From assembly GCA_036524155.1 (NCBI GenBank), contig DATDCV010000567.1, forward strand, positions 1 to 42,964: a stretch of 42,964 bases of DNA, given 5' to 3'. This document shows positions 1-8,277 of the stretch, one piece after another. The stretch comes from DATDCV01 sp036524155. GTDB lineage: Bacteria > Verrucomicrobiota > Verrucomicrobiia > Limisphaerales > UBA8199. The position numbers were made by a program, and so were the translations under genes. How positions within the stretch are numbered: position 1 is the first letter of the stretch; every line of letters starts with the position of its first letter. Below the pieces are notes generated by a model, which did not search any database, was not told the DNA's origin, and worked only from the letters and a program-made list of their open reading frames with translations.

Positions 1-1
1 T

Positions 2-820
2 ACCAGTTGCGCTTTCAAAGAGAAAGTCGAGGTGGAGAAGTTGCGCGTGGCGCTGACCGGCGCCGGCGTTAAGGATCCGCTCATTCAATACCAAAAGGAC
101 TTGGGCACTGGCCGCGAAAAGCTGAGGGTCGATTCACTTTCCGGCACCGGCGACCAGGTGAAACGCGTGCTGGTGCGCGATTTCCAGTCGGCCGGCTTCG
201 CGCAGTGGAACCAGGAGTCCATCGGTCCCAGTGTCGGCAAGGCCATCCAGCAATCGGCAATCATCGCTACGCTTTTGTCGCTCTTCGGCATCCTGGTTTA
301 CGTGGCGTTCCGGTACGAGTTTTCCTTCGCCGTCGGGGCCGTGGTGGCGATCATCCATGATATCCTGATGACGGCCGGGATTTATTTTATCTCCGGCCGG
401 GAACTCAGCGGGACGACCGTCGCAGCGTTCCTGACGATCATCGGTTTCTCTATCAACGACACCATCGTGATTTTCGATCGGATCCGGGAAGATCTGAAGC
501 TGGGCATCCGGGGCACGTTCCGGGAGGTGATGAACAAGGCGCTAAACCAGACGCTGAGCCGAACCATCATCACTTCCGGCACGGTGTTTCTGGCCACGCT
601 CTCGTTGTACTTGTTCGGCGGCGGCCAGATCAACGACTTTGCCTTCGCGTTCCTGGCGGGCATTCTCACCGGCACCTACTCGAGCATCTACATCGCCAGC
701 GCGCTGGTGCTCTGGTGGCACAAGGGCGAGCGGCCGCATATTGGCGCGCCGGTCATCGCGGTGGAAGGCGCCAAGCCCGCTGCCGCCCCGCGCACGCTCC
801 GACCCGAAAGTGCTTCCTGA
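2..820 (+). CDS. secF: Protein translocase subunit SecF (5' end outside window)
   Basis: The reading frame is open to the left edge (TSCAFKEKVEVEKLR before the first possible GTG at 32), so this is the C-terminal part of a longer gene. SecF works with SecD in the inner membrane and uses the proton gradient to pull proteins through SecYEG. Seen here: a short periplasmic segment, then hydrophobic segments with the conserved YVAFRYEFSFAVGAVVA stretch, a membrane Asp in IIHDILMTAG, and the family signature IIGFSINDTIVIFDRIRE. The C-terminal tail is Ala/Pro rich. In many Verrucomicrobiota SecD and SecF are fused into one protein; whether that holds here cannot be seen. The next gene starts 72 bp downstream on the same strand. 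Confidence 0.93.
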   Translation, partial: TSCAFKEKVEVEKLRVALTGAGVKDPLIQYQKDLGTGREKLRVDSLSGTGDQVKRVLVRDFQSAGFAQWNQESIGPSVGKAIQQSAIIATLLSLFGILVYVAFRYEFSFAVGAVVAIIHDILMTAGIYFISGRELSGTTVAAFLTIIGFSINDTIVIFDRIREDLKLGIRGTFREVMNKALNQTLSRTIITSGTVFLATLSLYLFGGGQINDFAFAFLAGILTGTYSSIYIASALVLWWHKGERPHIGAPVIAVEGAKPAAAPRTLRPESAS

Positions 821-892
821 GGCGCGCGACCACCGGATTAACTCAATGAGCAAGTCTCCGCCGGTCGCGCTGCCGTCCATGCTCCCACCAGG

Positions 893-1918
893 ATGATGGC
901 AATTGTCCAAATCACCGCCTGGCATTGGATTGGCTTCATCTGTTGTGTCCTGGTTTTTCTGGCGCTCGACCTTGGGCTGTTCCATCGCCGGGCCCACGCG
1001 GTCGGGTTCAAGGAAGCGCTGGCCTGGACGGCCGTATGGTTCTCGCTGGCGATGCTGTTTGCAGGCGCGCTGAGGCCGCTCCGCGGTCAGAAGGAAGCGC
1101 TTGAATTCCTCACGGGCTACCTCATCGAGCTTTCGCTCTCGATGGACAACGTCTTTGTCATCGCCCTCATCTTCGCTTATTTCCAGGTCCCCTCGAAATA
1201 TCAGCATCGGGTGCTGTTTTGGGGCATCCTGGGCGCCCTGGTGATGCGCGGGGTGATGATCGGCTTCGGCGTGGCCATCATTTCGTTGTTCCAGTGGGTG
1301 TTGTGGGTCCTCGGCGCATTCCTGGTTTACAGCGGGGTGCACATGCTCTTCGCCCAGACCGAGGTGGATCCGGAAAAAAACCGGGTGATCCGCTGGGTGC
1401 GCAAGGTTTATCCAGTGACGCCACAACTGGAAGGGCAGAAATTTGTAACCACCTGGAACGGAAAACGGGCCCTCACGCCTTTGGCGCTCGTGTTGGTGAT
1501 GGTCGAAACCACGGACCTGGTGTTTGCCGTGGATTCGATCCCGGCCATCTTCGCGGTCACTACCAAGCCGTTCATCGTCTTTACCTCAAACGTCTTCGCC
1601 ATTCTCGGCTTGCGCACCCTCTATTTCGTGCTGGCCGGCGCCATTGGTTACTTCCGTTTCCTCAAATACGGCCTTTCGATTGTCCTGGTGTTTATCGGCG
1701 TCAAAATGCTGCTCGACCCGCACGACCGCGAACCCCCGCTCTGGTTCCAGGTGGATATTCCCATTGGCGTCTCGCTCCTCGCTGTCGCGGGGATAATCTT
1801 CGCGTCGATTATCCTGTCGGTTCTGGCTGCTCAACGCGACAAACGCGCCGCCAGGAGAAATAAAGAGCAGAAGCCGGAACCGCAGGCACCGCCCGACGAA
1901 AAGGCGGGGTCCCTGTAG
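893..1918 (+). CDS. TerC/Alx-family integral membrane protein
   Basis: 341 residues, almost entirely hydrophobic with about eight or nine predicted membrane segments, the usual size for the long TerC/Alx branch. Family marks are the acidic membrane motifs ELSLSMDNVFVIALIF (about residues 78-95) and VMVETTDLVFAVDSIPAIFA (about 202-221), which carry the Asp/Glu residues conserved in TerC proteins and thought to bind metal. Alx-type members are linked to manganese export or metal loading of exported proteins; older names refer to tellurite resistance. The substrate here is unknown. Start is ATG at 893, with a second ATG directly after it. The C-terminal tail is Lys/Arg/Glu/Pro rich and probably cytoplasmic. 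It faces the next gene tail to tail. Confidence 0.9.
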   Translation: MMAIVQITAWHWIGFICCVLVFLALDLGLFHRRAHAVGFKEALAWTAVWFSLAMLFAGALRPLRGQKEALEFLTGYLIELSLSMDNVFVIALIFAYFQVPSKYQHRVLFWGILGALVMRGVMIGFGVAIISLFQWVLWVLGAFLVYSGVHMLFAQTEVDPEKNRVIRWVRKVYPVTPQLEGQKFVTTWNGKRALTPLALVLVMVETTDLVFAVDSIPAIFAVTTKPFIVFTSNVFAILGLRTLYFVLAGAIGYFRFLKYGLSIVLVFIGVKMLLDPHDREPPLWFQVDIPIGVSLLAVAGIIFASIILSVLAAQRDKRAARRNKEQKPEPQAPPDEKAGSL

Positions 1919-1967
1919 GACGCACTCCCCCGACACCCGGATTCCAGAGCCAGGCACGTTGGCGGTG

Positions 1968-4265
1968 CTACGGGCTGTTGGGCGTGAGCAGCGCGCGTTT
2001 GCGGTCGTCAGGCAGATCCGTGCGGTTAAGCCAGGCCTCGGCGGAGGTCCGATCGGTTTCGATCCACCGCCGGGCAACGCTCTCCACCTGGCTGAAACGG
2101 CGGTTGTCATCGGTGAATGTTTCCGCCCAGGACGCAGCCTGGTCCGGCGCCCAATCGACCATCTGATTTACGTAGGACTCGATTGCCGACTCGCGGGAGC
2201 GTCCCGCAGGAAGGCTCTTCAGCCATTGCGCTGCCGCGGCCGGGTCCTGATCCGCCCACGAGTTCATCACCGAGCTGAAAGCCTGTTCGCGGAGCTGGCC
2301 TTCCGGGAAGCCGCCCGCCCAGGAAGCGGCTGCCGCCGGTTCGCTGTAGGACCAGCGCGAGAGGACAGATAAGGCGGCGCGGTTTTGGGCTTCGCCGGCA
2401 GGCAGTGTGGCAACGTAGTTGGCCGCGTCGGCCGGCGAGTTTTCCGTCCAGGACCCGATGATGGCCCCGATCGCGCGCGTGCGTCCTTCGCCCTCGGGAA
2501 GCTGGTTGGCCCAGGCGATGGCGTGCTGCGCGTCCGCATGCGCCAACTGGTTCGCGGCGGTCTCGAGGAGCTGGTTTTGGACTTGGCCCGCCGGCAAGGT
2601 CCGGGCGAAATCCGTCAGCCCTTGAACATCCGAGTCTGCCCACGCCGACCCCAGTTGGCCGAAGGCCTGGTCCCGGGCGGTACCCGCCGGCAGGCTTTGG
2701 ACCCAGGCCAGGGCCTTGGGCAGGTCCGTTTGAGCCCAAACCCCGGCGACCTGGTTGATGAATTCGTTGCGGGTGCGGCCGGCGGGCATCGCGAGCGCAT
2801 AACCGGCTGCCGCCTCCGGGTCGTTTTGAGCCAGGCCCCAGGACAGGGTGCGCTGCGCGTCCCGTTTGGCGGCGCTCTCGGGCAGTCCGCTAACCCACTC
2901 GGAGGCTTCTTTGGGGTCAACTTGCGCCCACGCCTGCGCGATATCCCTCAAGGCCTGGTTCCGGGCCGGGCTCGCCGGAAGATTCGCCGCGAAGCCGGCT
3001 GCCGACTTGGGATCGTTCCACGCCAGGCGCGAGAGCACCCCCTGCATCGCCTGGTTGCGGAGCCCGCCTTCAGGCAAGGTCTGCGCCCAGACAAGCGCCG
3101 CTTGAGGATCCTGCTCCGCCCATTGGCCGCCCAGGTTCATCAGGAACTGGCGCTTCGTGTCCCCCGCCGGCAGGCTCTGCGCATAGGCCAGCGCGGCCTG
3201 CGGATCCTTTTGCACCCACTGGTAGGCCACGCTGCCCAGCGCTTGCTGTTTGAGTTGTCCGTCAGGCAACTGTTTGGTCCACTCAATCGCCGCCGATAAA
3301 TCATTATTCGCCCACTGCCCAACCACCGAGTTGATGGCCATATTCCGCCGCTGCCCCGAGGGCAAACTCAGCGCGCTCGCCGCGGCGGCGGCGGGGTCGG
3401 ATTCGGCCCAGCGCATCAGGATGTTGTTGAAAGCATTCGCCTGCGAGCCCTTGTCCGGGATGGATTCGGCCCAGGCCAGCGCGGCAGCCGGGTCCTTGCC
3501 GCCCCATTCGGCGGCGATGACCTGGTAAGCTTCCTGCCGTTGCTGCACGGAAGTGAGTTGGCTGGCCTTCGCGGCGGCGGCTGCCGGATCCTTGCTGGCG
3601 AGCGCCGAAAAGACCTCGTAGGCAAGCCCCCAGCGACGGCCGCCCCGTGAACCCTCCTGAAGCAACGACATCGCCGCGTCGGGGTCGGTCTGGGCCAGCG
3701 GGTACGCGATCGAGTTCAGGACCTGGTTGCGCAACGCGCCCGGCGGCAACTGCTTCACCCAATCCCACGCCGCCCCCGGGTCTTTTGGCGCCCACCCCTG
3801 CATTACGCTGCAGATCGCCTGGTTCCGGGTCTGAAAGCCGCTGACCTTGTCCGCGTAAGCCATCGCCGAAACCGGATCATTCTCGGCCCACCGGGCCAGC
3901 AACAGGTTTCGCAGGTTCTGACGATCATTGGCCGGCGCGATCTTCTCAACCAGCGCGATTGCTTCGGGGATATCGGCCGGGTCCAACGACAGCACGAAAT
4001 TATTAATGGCCTGGTATTTCCTGGAACGGCCTCCTTGCAGGGCAGTTCGCAACGCGGTCTCGAGATCGGAGGGTGAGCGCGATTTGCCCGTGTCGCGGAC
4101 ACGCTCCGGCACAGGACGAGCTGTGACGCGCGGCAAGGCGTTCGATTCGATTGCCGCGCGCGGCGGTTGTGGCGCGGGGCGGGCGGGTTGCCGCCCGGTG
4201 AGCACGCCGGCGCCAAACGCGACCGCGCAGCAGAGCACAGCGAAGGAAATCGATTTGGCGTTCAT
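1968..4265 (-). CDS. Exported 32-residue-repeat (alpha-solenoid-like) protein of unknown function
   Basis: 765 residues from the ATG at 4265. I prefer this to the in-frame TTG at 4310, whose GGGAG lies too close to serve as its ribosome site. The N-terminus MNAKSISFAVLCCAVAFGAG looks like a signal peptide or membrane anchor, followed by a Pro/Ala/Arg-rich linker. From about residue 95 to the end the protein is an unbroken tandem array: one 35-residue lead unit, 19 units of exactly 32 residues, and a 28-residue end unit. The unit pattern is DPxAAxxWAxxLPxG followed by xxRNQAxxxVxxxWAxx, which suggests two helices per unit and hence a superhelical scaffold. The period is shorter than TPR (34) or Sel1 (36). 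I know of no named family for it; a protein-binding role in the envelope is inference. It has no obvious operon partner. Confidence 0.88.
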   Translation of the reverse strand: MNAKSISFAVLCCAVAFGAGVLTGRQPARPAPQPPRAAIESNALPRVTARPVPERVRDTGKSRSPSDLETALRTALQGGRSRKYQAINNFVLSLDPADIPEAIALVEKIAPANDRQNLRNLLLARWAENDPVSAMAYADKVSGFQTRNQAICSVMQGWAPKDPGAAWDWVKQLPPGALRNQVLNSIAYPLAQTDPDAAMSLLQEGSRGGRRWGLAYEVFSALASKDPAAAAAKASQLTSVQQRQEAYQVIAAEWGGKDPAAALAWAESIPDKGSQANAFNNILMRWAESDPAAAAASALSLPSGQRRNMAINSVVGQWANNDLSAAIEWTKQLPDGQLKQQALGSVAYQWVQKDPQAALAYAQSLPAGDTKRQFLMNLGGQWAEQDPQAALVWAQTLPEGGLRNQAMQGVLSRLAWNDPKSAAGFAANLPASPARNQALRDIAQAWAQVDPKEASEWVSGLPESAAKRDAQRTLSWGLAQNDPEAAAGYALAMPAGRTRNEFINQVAGVWAQTDLPKALAWVQSLPAGTARDQAFGQLGSAWADSDVQGLTDFARTLPAGQVQNQLLETAANQLAHADAQHAIAWANQLPEGEGRTRAIGAIIGSWTENSPADAANYVATLPAGEAQNRAALSVLSRWSYSEPAAAASWAGGFPEGQLREQAFSSVMNSWADQDPAAAAQWLKSLPAGRSRESAIESYVNQMVDWAPDQAASWAETFTDDNRRFSQVESVARRWIETDRTSAEAWLNRTDLPDDRKRALLTPNSP
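1971..3983 (-). repeat. Tandem 96-bp (32-codon) degenerate coding repeats
   Basis: Nineteen units keep an exact 96-bp period from 3878 down to 2055, flanked by a 105-bp lead unit (3879-3983) and a shortened last unit ending near 1971. Copies differ in DNA but keep Asp-Pro at positions 1-2, Trp/Tyr near position 8, Leu-Pro at 12-13, Arg-Asn-Gln near 18-20 and Trp-Ala near 29-30. No indel breaks the phase over 1.8 kb. Confidence 0.9.
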
Positions 4266-4383
4266 TTCGGCAGCCCGAGTTACTATCGAGGCGAGCCTAC
4301 CGTTTTTCAAACTCCCGCAAAGCAGAATCGCGTAGGACAGTCATCTTGCTTGGCTCTCATCAGGGACAAGCGGGATGCCGGTC

Positions 4384-5973
4384 TTACGGGAGTGGAGAGG
4401 TCATGAAAAACCGGGCAGGTTCATTCGGTGGTGCGTCGGCCTGGTATTCGAAGGTGGCGCCAGAATTTGTCAGGGTAGTGATCGTGGTCCAGTCCGTCAG
4501 GTTGGTACCAGTCTGGAAGGCGAATCGTTGGTACGGCCGGCCCGGCAACGGCCAACGAAGCTCATACGACTTTCCCTGGATGCGCAGGGTCAACCGCACT
4601 TCGGTGGGCTGGAAAGGCGTTTGGCCAACAGGGTAAGTAATGGGAGGATTGGTTGTGCCGTTGAAGCTGCCCCAGCCAGAGACCAGGTAGCTGCTGAGCT
4701 CGGTCGGGAACGCGTTGGTGCTAAATGCGGGAGGCACGATGTAGAACGGGCCGATGGAATTGTAGGTAATCGTAACGGGAGGCTGGATGACACCCGGTCC
4801 GAGCCCGCCCGGGTTGCCGTTGAGCTCGGCGTTGTTCACCCAGTTGGTCGTTCCGGTCGAGGACCAGCCCCGGCTGGCGCCGAGATCAGCCGCGGTAAAC
4901 AGGATGTCGGGGCGCGTGGTGATGCGCTCAACCTCCTGGTAGCCGGGCAGAAAATAGCCATAATAGATATCCGTCCACCGGTTCGTGAAGGGAAGGAATC
5001 GGCCATTGAGCGGCCCCGCCGGGTGGCGGGCGAACGTGACCTTTTCGATCCCCGGACGGTCCGCAGTCACGACCAGCGGCCCCTCGTTGGTGTTCACCAA
5101 GTGCACGTCCGGCAGCAGTGCCTCGCAATGCACCTCACCGCCGCTCAGCAAGTAGCGCAGGCCGGCGATGTCCTCACGCGTGAGGTTGGTAACGAACCGG
5201 CCGTAGGGAGAATAGCCGTGGGCGCTCATGCTCACCACCGGCTCAAACCCTCCCGCCTCGGCATCCACTGGGATCTCTTGTGCATCACAGAAGAACTGCC
5301 CTGGGGCGGGTGTCATCCAAAACACCTGATACGAGAGCAAGACGCCATTCACGTAATGCGACGGCTGCGCCGTCACGGGGTCGAAACTTCGCATGATGAC
5401 ATCGAAATAATAGCTTGGCCCGGGATAGACTTGGTAATCGCGGATACAAAAGGCGTTTCGCACCGGATCGGTGAGTCCCATCTGTTGCAGCAACAGACCC
5501 AGGGTTTGAGACTTGAGGTCCAGCAATTCAGCCGATTCCGCCCGCCAATTCGCGCGCCAGGCGCGCAGCGCGTAAGCCTGCAGGTCGATGACCGACGCCG
5601 GCGGAATCTTATTGAGCATCGCAATGGCTTGCTCGACAGCCGCAACACCGTTGGATCCGAAGTAATCCATAAAGGACTGATCGAATCCGTAGGTAAGCAC
5701 CGGGATGTTCCAACGGTACCCCTCTGTGATGTTCATCGGACCACCGATATCGTCCGGCAGCCGATACCCCTTTTCCACATCCATCCAATCGGCGTAAGGG
5801 CCCAGCAGCGAAAACGCCTCGACGCGCGTGCTGAGCGGGCCTGCCGCGAGCAAACAAAGGACAACGACGGCCAGCCCGAGTTCTTCTTTGCGAAATGTCC
5901 AAGCCAAGATGCTGGTACAGCAGGGTGAGCGCTTGATAGGCCGCGTCAAAGAGTTTGCTTTCATCAGGGCCAT
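4384..5973 (-). CDS. Exported protein of unknown function with C-terminal LxWP/FYRL-type module
   Basis: About 529 residues from ATG 5973. A second ATG at 5964 and a TTG at 6030 are also in frame, and none has a clear ribosome site. A long basic N-region precedes the hydrophobic stretch LGLAVVVLCLLAAGPLS, read as a signal peptide. The central part contains a segment ending REDIAGLRYLLSGG that resembles the DI.G.+.LYG stretch of matrixin-type proteases, but no HExxH zinc site is present, so a protease call is not supported. The last 70 or so residues (YELRWPLPG...NLTDWTTI...ARFFMTSP) are a copy of the module shared by other exported proteins in this window. Function is not recognised. Repeat element A lies just upstream. 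Confidence 0.78.
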   Translation of the reverse strand: MALMKANSLTRPIKRSPCCTSILAWTFRKEELGLAVVVLCLLAAGPLSTRVEAFSLLGPYADWMDVEKGYRLPDDIGGPMNITEGYRWNIPVLTYGFDQSFMDYFGSNGVAAVEQAIAMLNKIPPASVIDLQAYALRAWRANWRAESAELLDLKSQTLGLLLQQMGLTDPVRNAFCIRDYQVYPGPSYYFDVIMRSFDPVTAQPSHYVNGVLLSYQVFWMTPAPGQFFCDAQEIPVDAEAGGFEPVVSMSAHGYSPYGRFVTNLTREDIAGLRYLLSGGEVHCEALLPDVHLVNTNEGPLVVTADRPGIEKVTFARHPAGPLNGRFLPFTNRWTDIYYGYFLPGYQEVERITTRPDILFTAADLGASRGWSSTGTTNWVNNAELNGNPGGLGPGVIQPPVTITYNSIGPFYIVPPAFSTNAFPTELSSYLVSGWGSFNGTTNPPITYPVGQTPFQPTEVRLTLRIQGKSYELRWPLPGRPYQRFAFQTGTNLTDWTTITTLTNSGATFEYQADAPPNEPARFFMTSPLP

Positions 5974-6055
5974 CGTGTTCTGAATCCGGATCGAGGCTGC
6001 ATGTTGGAGGAGTGGTAATGTGCGTGTCAATTTATTTTATCACGGCGTTCCGCAG

Positions 6056-6165
6056 GACAGGCGTCCCGCCTGTCTCATTACGATTCTCTGACAGCGACCT
6101 TTACTGGGCCTTCTTCGCGCACACAAGCGGCGAAGGCGTTGAGGGACAGGCAGGATGCCTGTCCC
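6056..6165. repeat. Palindromic intergenic element A (two inverted hairpins)
   Basis: The left hairpin is GACAGGCG-TCC-CGCCTGTC at 6056-6074. The right hairpin is GGGACAGGCA-GGA-TGCCTGTCCC at 6143-6165. The two are reverse complements of each other apart from a G:C pair replaced by an A:T pair, so the stem is kept. A 68-bp spacer separates them. The right hairpin ends 7 bp past the stop codon of the symporter gene, so a terminator role is possible. The rest of the 200-bp gap shows nothing further. Confidence 0.8.
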
Positions 6166-6172
6166 TACGGTG

Positions 6173-8005
6173 TCACCCTCTGAAGTAAAGGTAGCCGCCG
6201 ATGATGACGCCCAGCACCAGCGCCGAGGCGGCGACGTCGCGCCAATTCCAGCTTGCGCGGGTTTTGGAGCGGTCCTCGTCCGTGGCGGTCCCAAAGGTCA
6301 GGCTCTTGATCTTTGCGTAATCAGGTTCGGAGGTCATATAGCTGACGACGACCATAACGACGGCCGAGACGATGGCAATGAACACGCTGAAGTACTGGAA
6401 GTAAATGTTGTTAATGATCCACAGGAACGAACCTTGGGCGTAGCCAGTTTCGAAGCCCTTGAGACCGAGGGTGACAGGAGTGTCCACCAGCATTCGGAAC
6501 ACGCCGAGGCCAAAGCCGACGACCATCGCCCAGAGGCAGCCCTGGGCATTGAGTCGCTTCCAGAACACACCGAAGAAGAACACAATGAAGATCGGCGGGG
6601 CGAGATAGCCTTGCACCGCCTGCAAATAATTGTAAAGGCTGTGCGCGCCTTGCACGACCGGGATCCAAAGCAACGCGATGATGACCATGATGGTGGTGGC
6701 GATCCGGCCCGTTTTGACGATCTGATGCTGCGTGGCTTGCGGCTTCCATTTCTGATACAGGTCCACGGTGAACAGAGTGGAGCAGGCATTGAACACGCCG
6801 GCCAGTGAACCCATCAAGGCCGAGAGCAGCCCCGCCACGACGATGCCGCGCAAGCCCGCCGGCAGCATGTATTTCACCATCAAGGGGAACGCCGCCTGTG
6901 CCTCATGAGGAATCGGCTTGCCGTCGGCGGTCACCATGATGCTCAACTCCGGGACCTTGCCGCTCTTGGCCAGTGCGAAGCAAATCAACCCGGGAATAAT
7001 GAAAAGGTAAACCGGAAAGAGCTTAAGGAAGCCGGCGAAGATACTGCCCCGGCGGGCGACCTGCTCGTTGGGAGCGCCCAGCGCCCGCTGCACGATGTAC
7101 TGGTCAGTGCACCAGTACCACAGCCCAATGATCGGCGCGCAAAAGAGCATGCCGAGCCAGGGATAATAGCCATTGAAATACCAGGCCTGTTTGACCACAT
7201 GCCCGTCGGCCGCTTTCTCGAGCACGGGCGCCCAGGTGGACTCGACGCCCGGCGGGATCAACGGTTTCCAGAGGTTGAACATGTCCGACCCGCAGAGGGC
7301 GCGCAGCTCGCTCCAGCCGCCCAGCTTGATGAGTCCATAGACCGTCAGCAGCGCCGAACCGGTAATGAGGACAACCACCTGGACCGCGTCGTTGTAGGCC
7401 ACCGCGCGCATCCCACCCAGAGCCGTATAGAGCCCGGTCAACAGGATTACCGCGATCGAACCGATCCAGAAACTGTCGATGGTTGTTCCGCCCAGGTTCA
7501 AATGCACTTCCGGCAGCAAAGTCGCGAACACCACCCCGCCCGCGAAAATGCCGACGGCGATCTTCGATACCACGAACGTGATCAATGAAACGATCGACAG
7601 CACGTAGCGCGAATTGGTGGAGAAGCGGCGTTCGAGAAACTCCGGCATCGTGAACACCAGCGAGCGCGCATAGAACGGCACGAACACCCAGGCCAGCACC
7701 AGCAGGCACCAGGCATGCAACTCGTAGTGCGCCATGGCCACGCCGTCAGCCGCGCCCGAGCCGGCGAGACCGACGATATGCTCCGAGCCGATGTTCGACG
7801 CGAAGATGGAAGCGCCGATAATCCACCAGCTCAGGTTGCGTCCGGCCAGGAAGTAATCCGCGGCGGTATCTTTGCGCCGCTTGACGACCCACCATGCAAC
7901 GCAGAACAGGACACCGAAGTAACAGGCGATGGCGATCCAATCGATGGTGGTCAAAGTGGAGCCGCCGGGTTGGGCGGCGGCGAATAAGGCGGGGATGGTG
8001 TTCAT
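6173..8005 (-). CDS. Sodium:sugar symporter (SSS family, SGLT-like)
   Basis: 610 residues with about 13-14 hydrophobic segments, typical of the solute:sodium symporter family. The N-terminal part has the family features DYFLAGRNLSWWIIGASIFA and SNIGSEHIVGLAGSGAADG (Na+ and sugar-site region of vSGLT-like proteins), then LTGLYTALGGMRAVAYNDAVQ, and WYWCTDQYIVQRALGA as in sodium/glucose and galactose cotransporters. It would import a sugar with Na+ across the inner membrane. ATG at 8005 is a clear start, though no strong ribosome site is seen. It is the last gene of a three-gene minus-strand cluster with galM and an araD-like gene, which suggests import of an aldose followed by anomer conversion. 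Between it and galM lies the 240-bp repeat element G. Confidence 0.92.
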   Translation of the reverse strand: MNTIPALFAAAQPGGSTLTTIDWIAIACYFGVLFCVAWWVVKRRKDTAADYFLAGRNLSWWIIGASIFASNIGSEHIVGLAGSGAADGVAMAHYELHAWCLLVLAWVFVPFYARSLVFTMPEFLERRFSTNSRYVLSIVSLITFVVSKIAVGIFAGGVVFATLLPEVHLNLGGTTIDSFWIGSIAVILLTGLYTALGGMRAVAYNDAVQVVVLITGSALLTVYGLIKLGGWSELRALCGSDMFNLWKPLIPPGVESTWAPVLEKAADGHVVKQAWYFNGYYPWLGMLFCAPIIGLWYWCTDQYIVQRALGAPNEQVARRGSIFAGFLKLFPVYLFIIPGLICFALAKSGKVPELSIMVTADGKPIPHEAQAAFPLMVKYMLPAGLRGIVVAGLLSALMGSLAGVFNACSTLFTVDLYQKWKPQATQHQIVKTGRIATTIMVIIALLWIPVVQGAHSLYNYLQAVQGYLAPPIFIVFFFGVFWKRLNAQGCLWAMVVGFGLGVFRMLVDTPVTLGLKGFETGYAQGSFLWIINNIYFQYFSVFIAIVSAVVMVVVSYMTSEPDYAKIKSLTFGTATDEDRSKTRASWNWRDVAASALVLGVIIGGYLYFRG

Positions 8006-8020
8006 GGGCAGGTGTTGTTA

Positions 8021-8262
8021 AATCCGAAATCCGAAATCCGAAGGCCGAAACCCGAAGGCGAGAGAACAGCCGGTTGGATAGCGGCTCGAAAAGGCGGGCA
8101 GCCGGCAGTATAACCGCAAAGAACCCAAACAGGATGGAGCGCGCCCTGCCCTTTGCGACCTCTGCGTTCTCTGCGGTTTAATCTCCATCCGGTTTCGGCG
8201 TTCGGACTTCGGATTTCTTTCGGATTTCGGCCTTCGGTGTTCGGTTTTTATGTTCGCCTTTG
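8021..8262. repeat. Nested palindromic intergenic element G
   Basis: Outer arms are built from tandem CCGAAAT/CCGAAGG-like heptamers: 8021-8062 reads AATCCGAAATCCGAAATCC and onward, and 8192-8262 carries the complementary TTCGGATTTC and TTCGGCC series. Inside sits a second inverted pair, AACCGCAAAGAACCCAAA (8112-8129) against the CTCTGCGTTCTCTGCGGTT tract that ends at 8178. The arms are imperfect. The element fills most of the gap between galM and the symporter gene. Confidence 0.65.
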
Positions 8263-8277
8263 GTGACGAGGATTGGG

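Noticed and set aside
542..1426. Long minus-strand frame (294 codons) opposite secF and the TerC gene
   Set aside because: Shadow of two clear plus-strand membrane-protein genes; composition is His/Arg/Glu rich without any family feature.
2385..3299. 304-codon plus-strand frame inside the repeat-protein gene
   Set aside because: It mirrors the 96-bp repeat on the opposite strand, which explains its length and Gly/Arg-rich repeats.
4375..5928. 517-codon plus-strand frame opposite the exported-protein gene
   Set aside because: The minus strand has a signal peptide and the shared C-terminal module; the plus-strand frame has neither, nor any family feature.
6020..6035. TTGACA on the minus strand as a promoter for the exported-protein gene
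   Set aside because: No -10 box at a normal distance.
8021..8262. CRISPR-like array from the CCGAAAT heptamers
   Set aside because: Units are 7 bp, contiguous and without spacers; they form inverted arms, not direct repeats with unique spacers.
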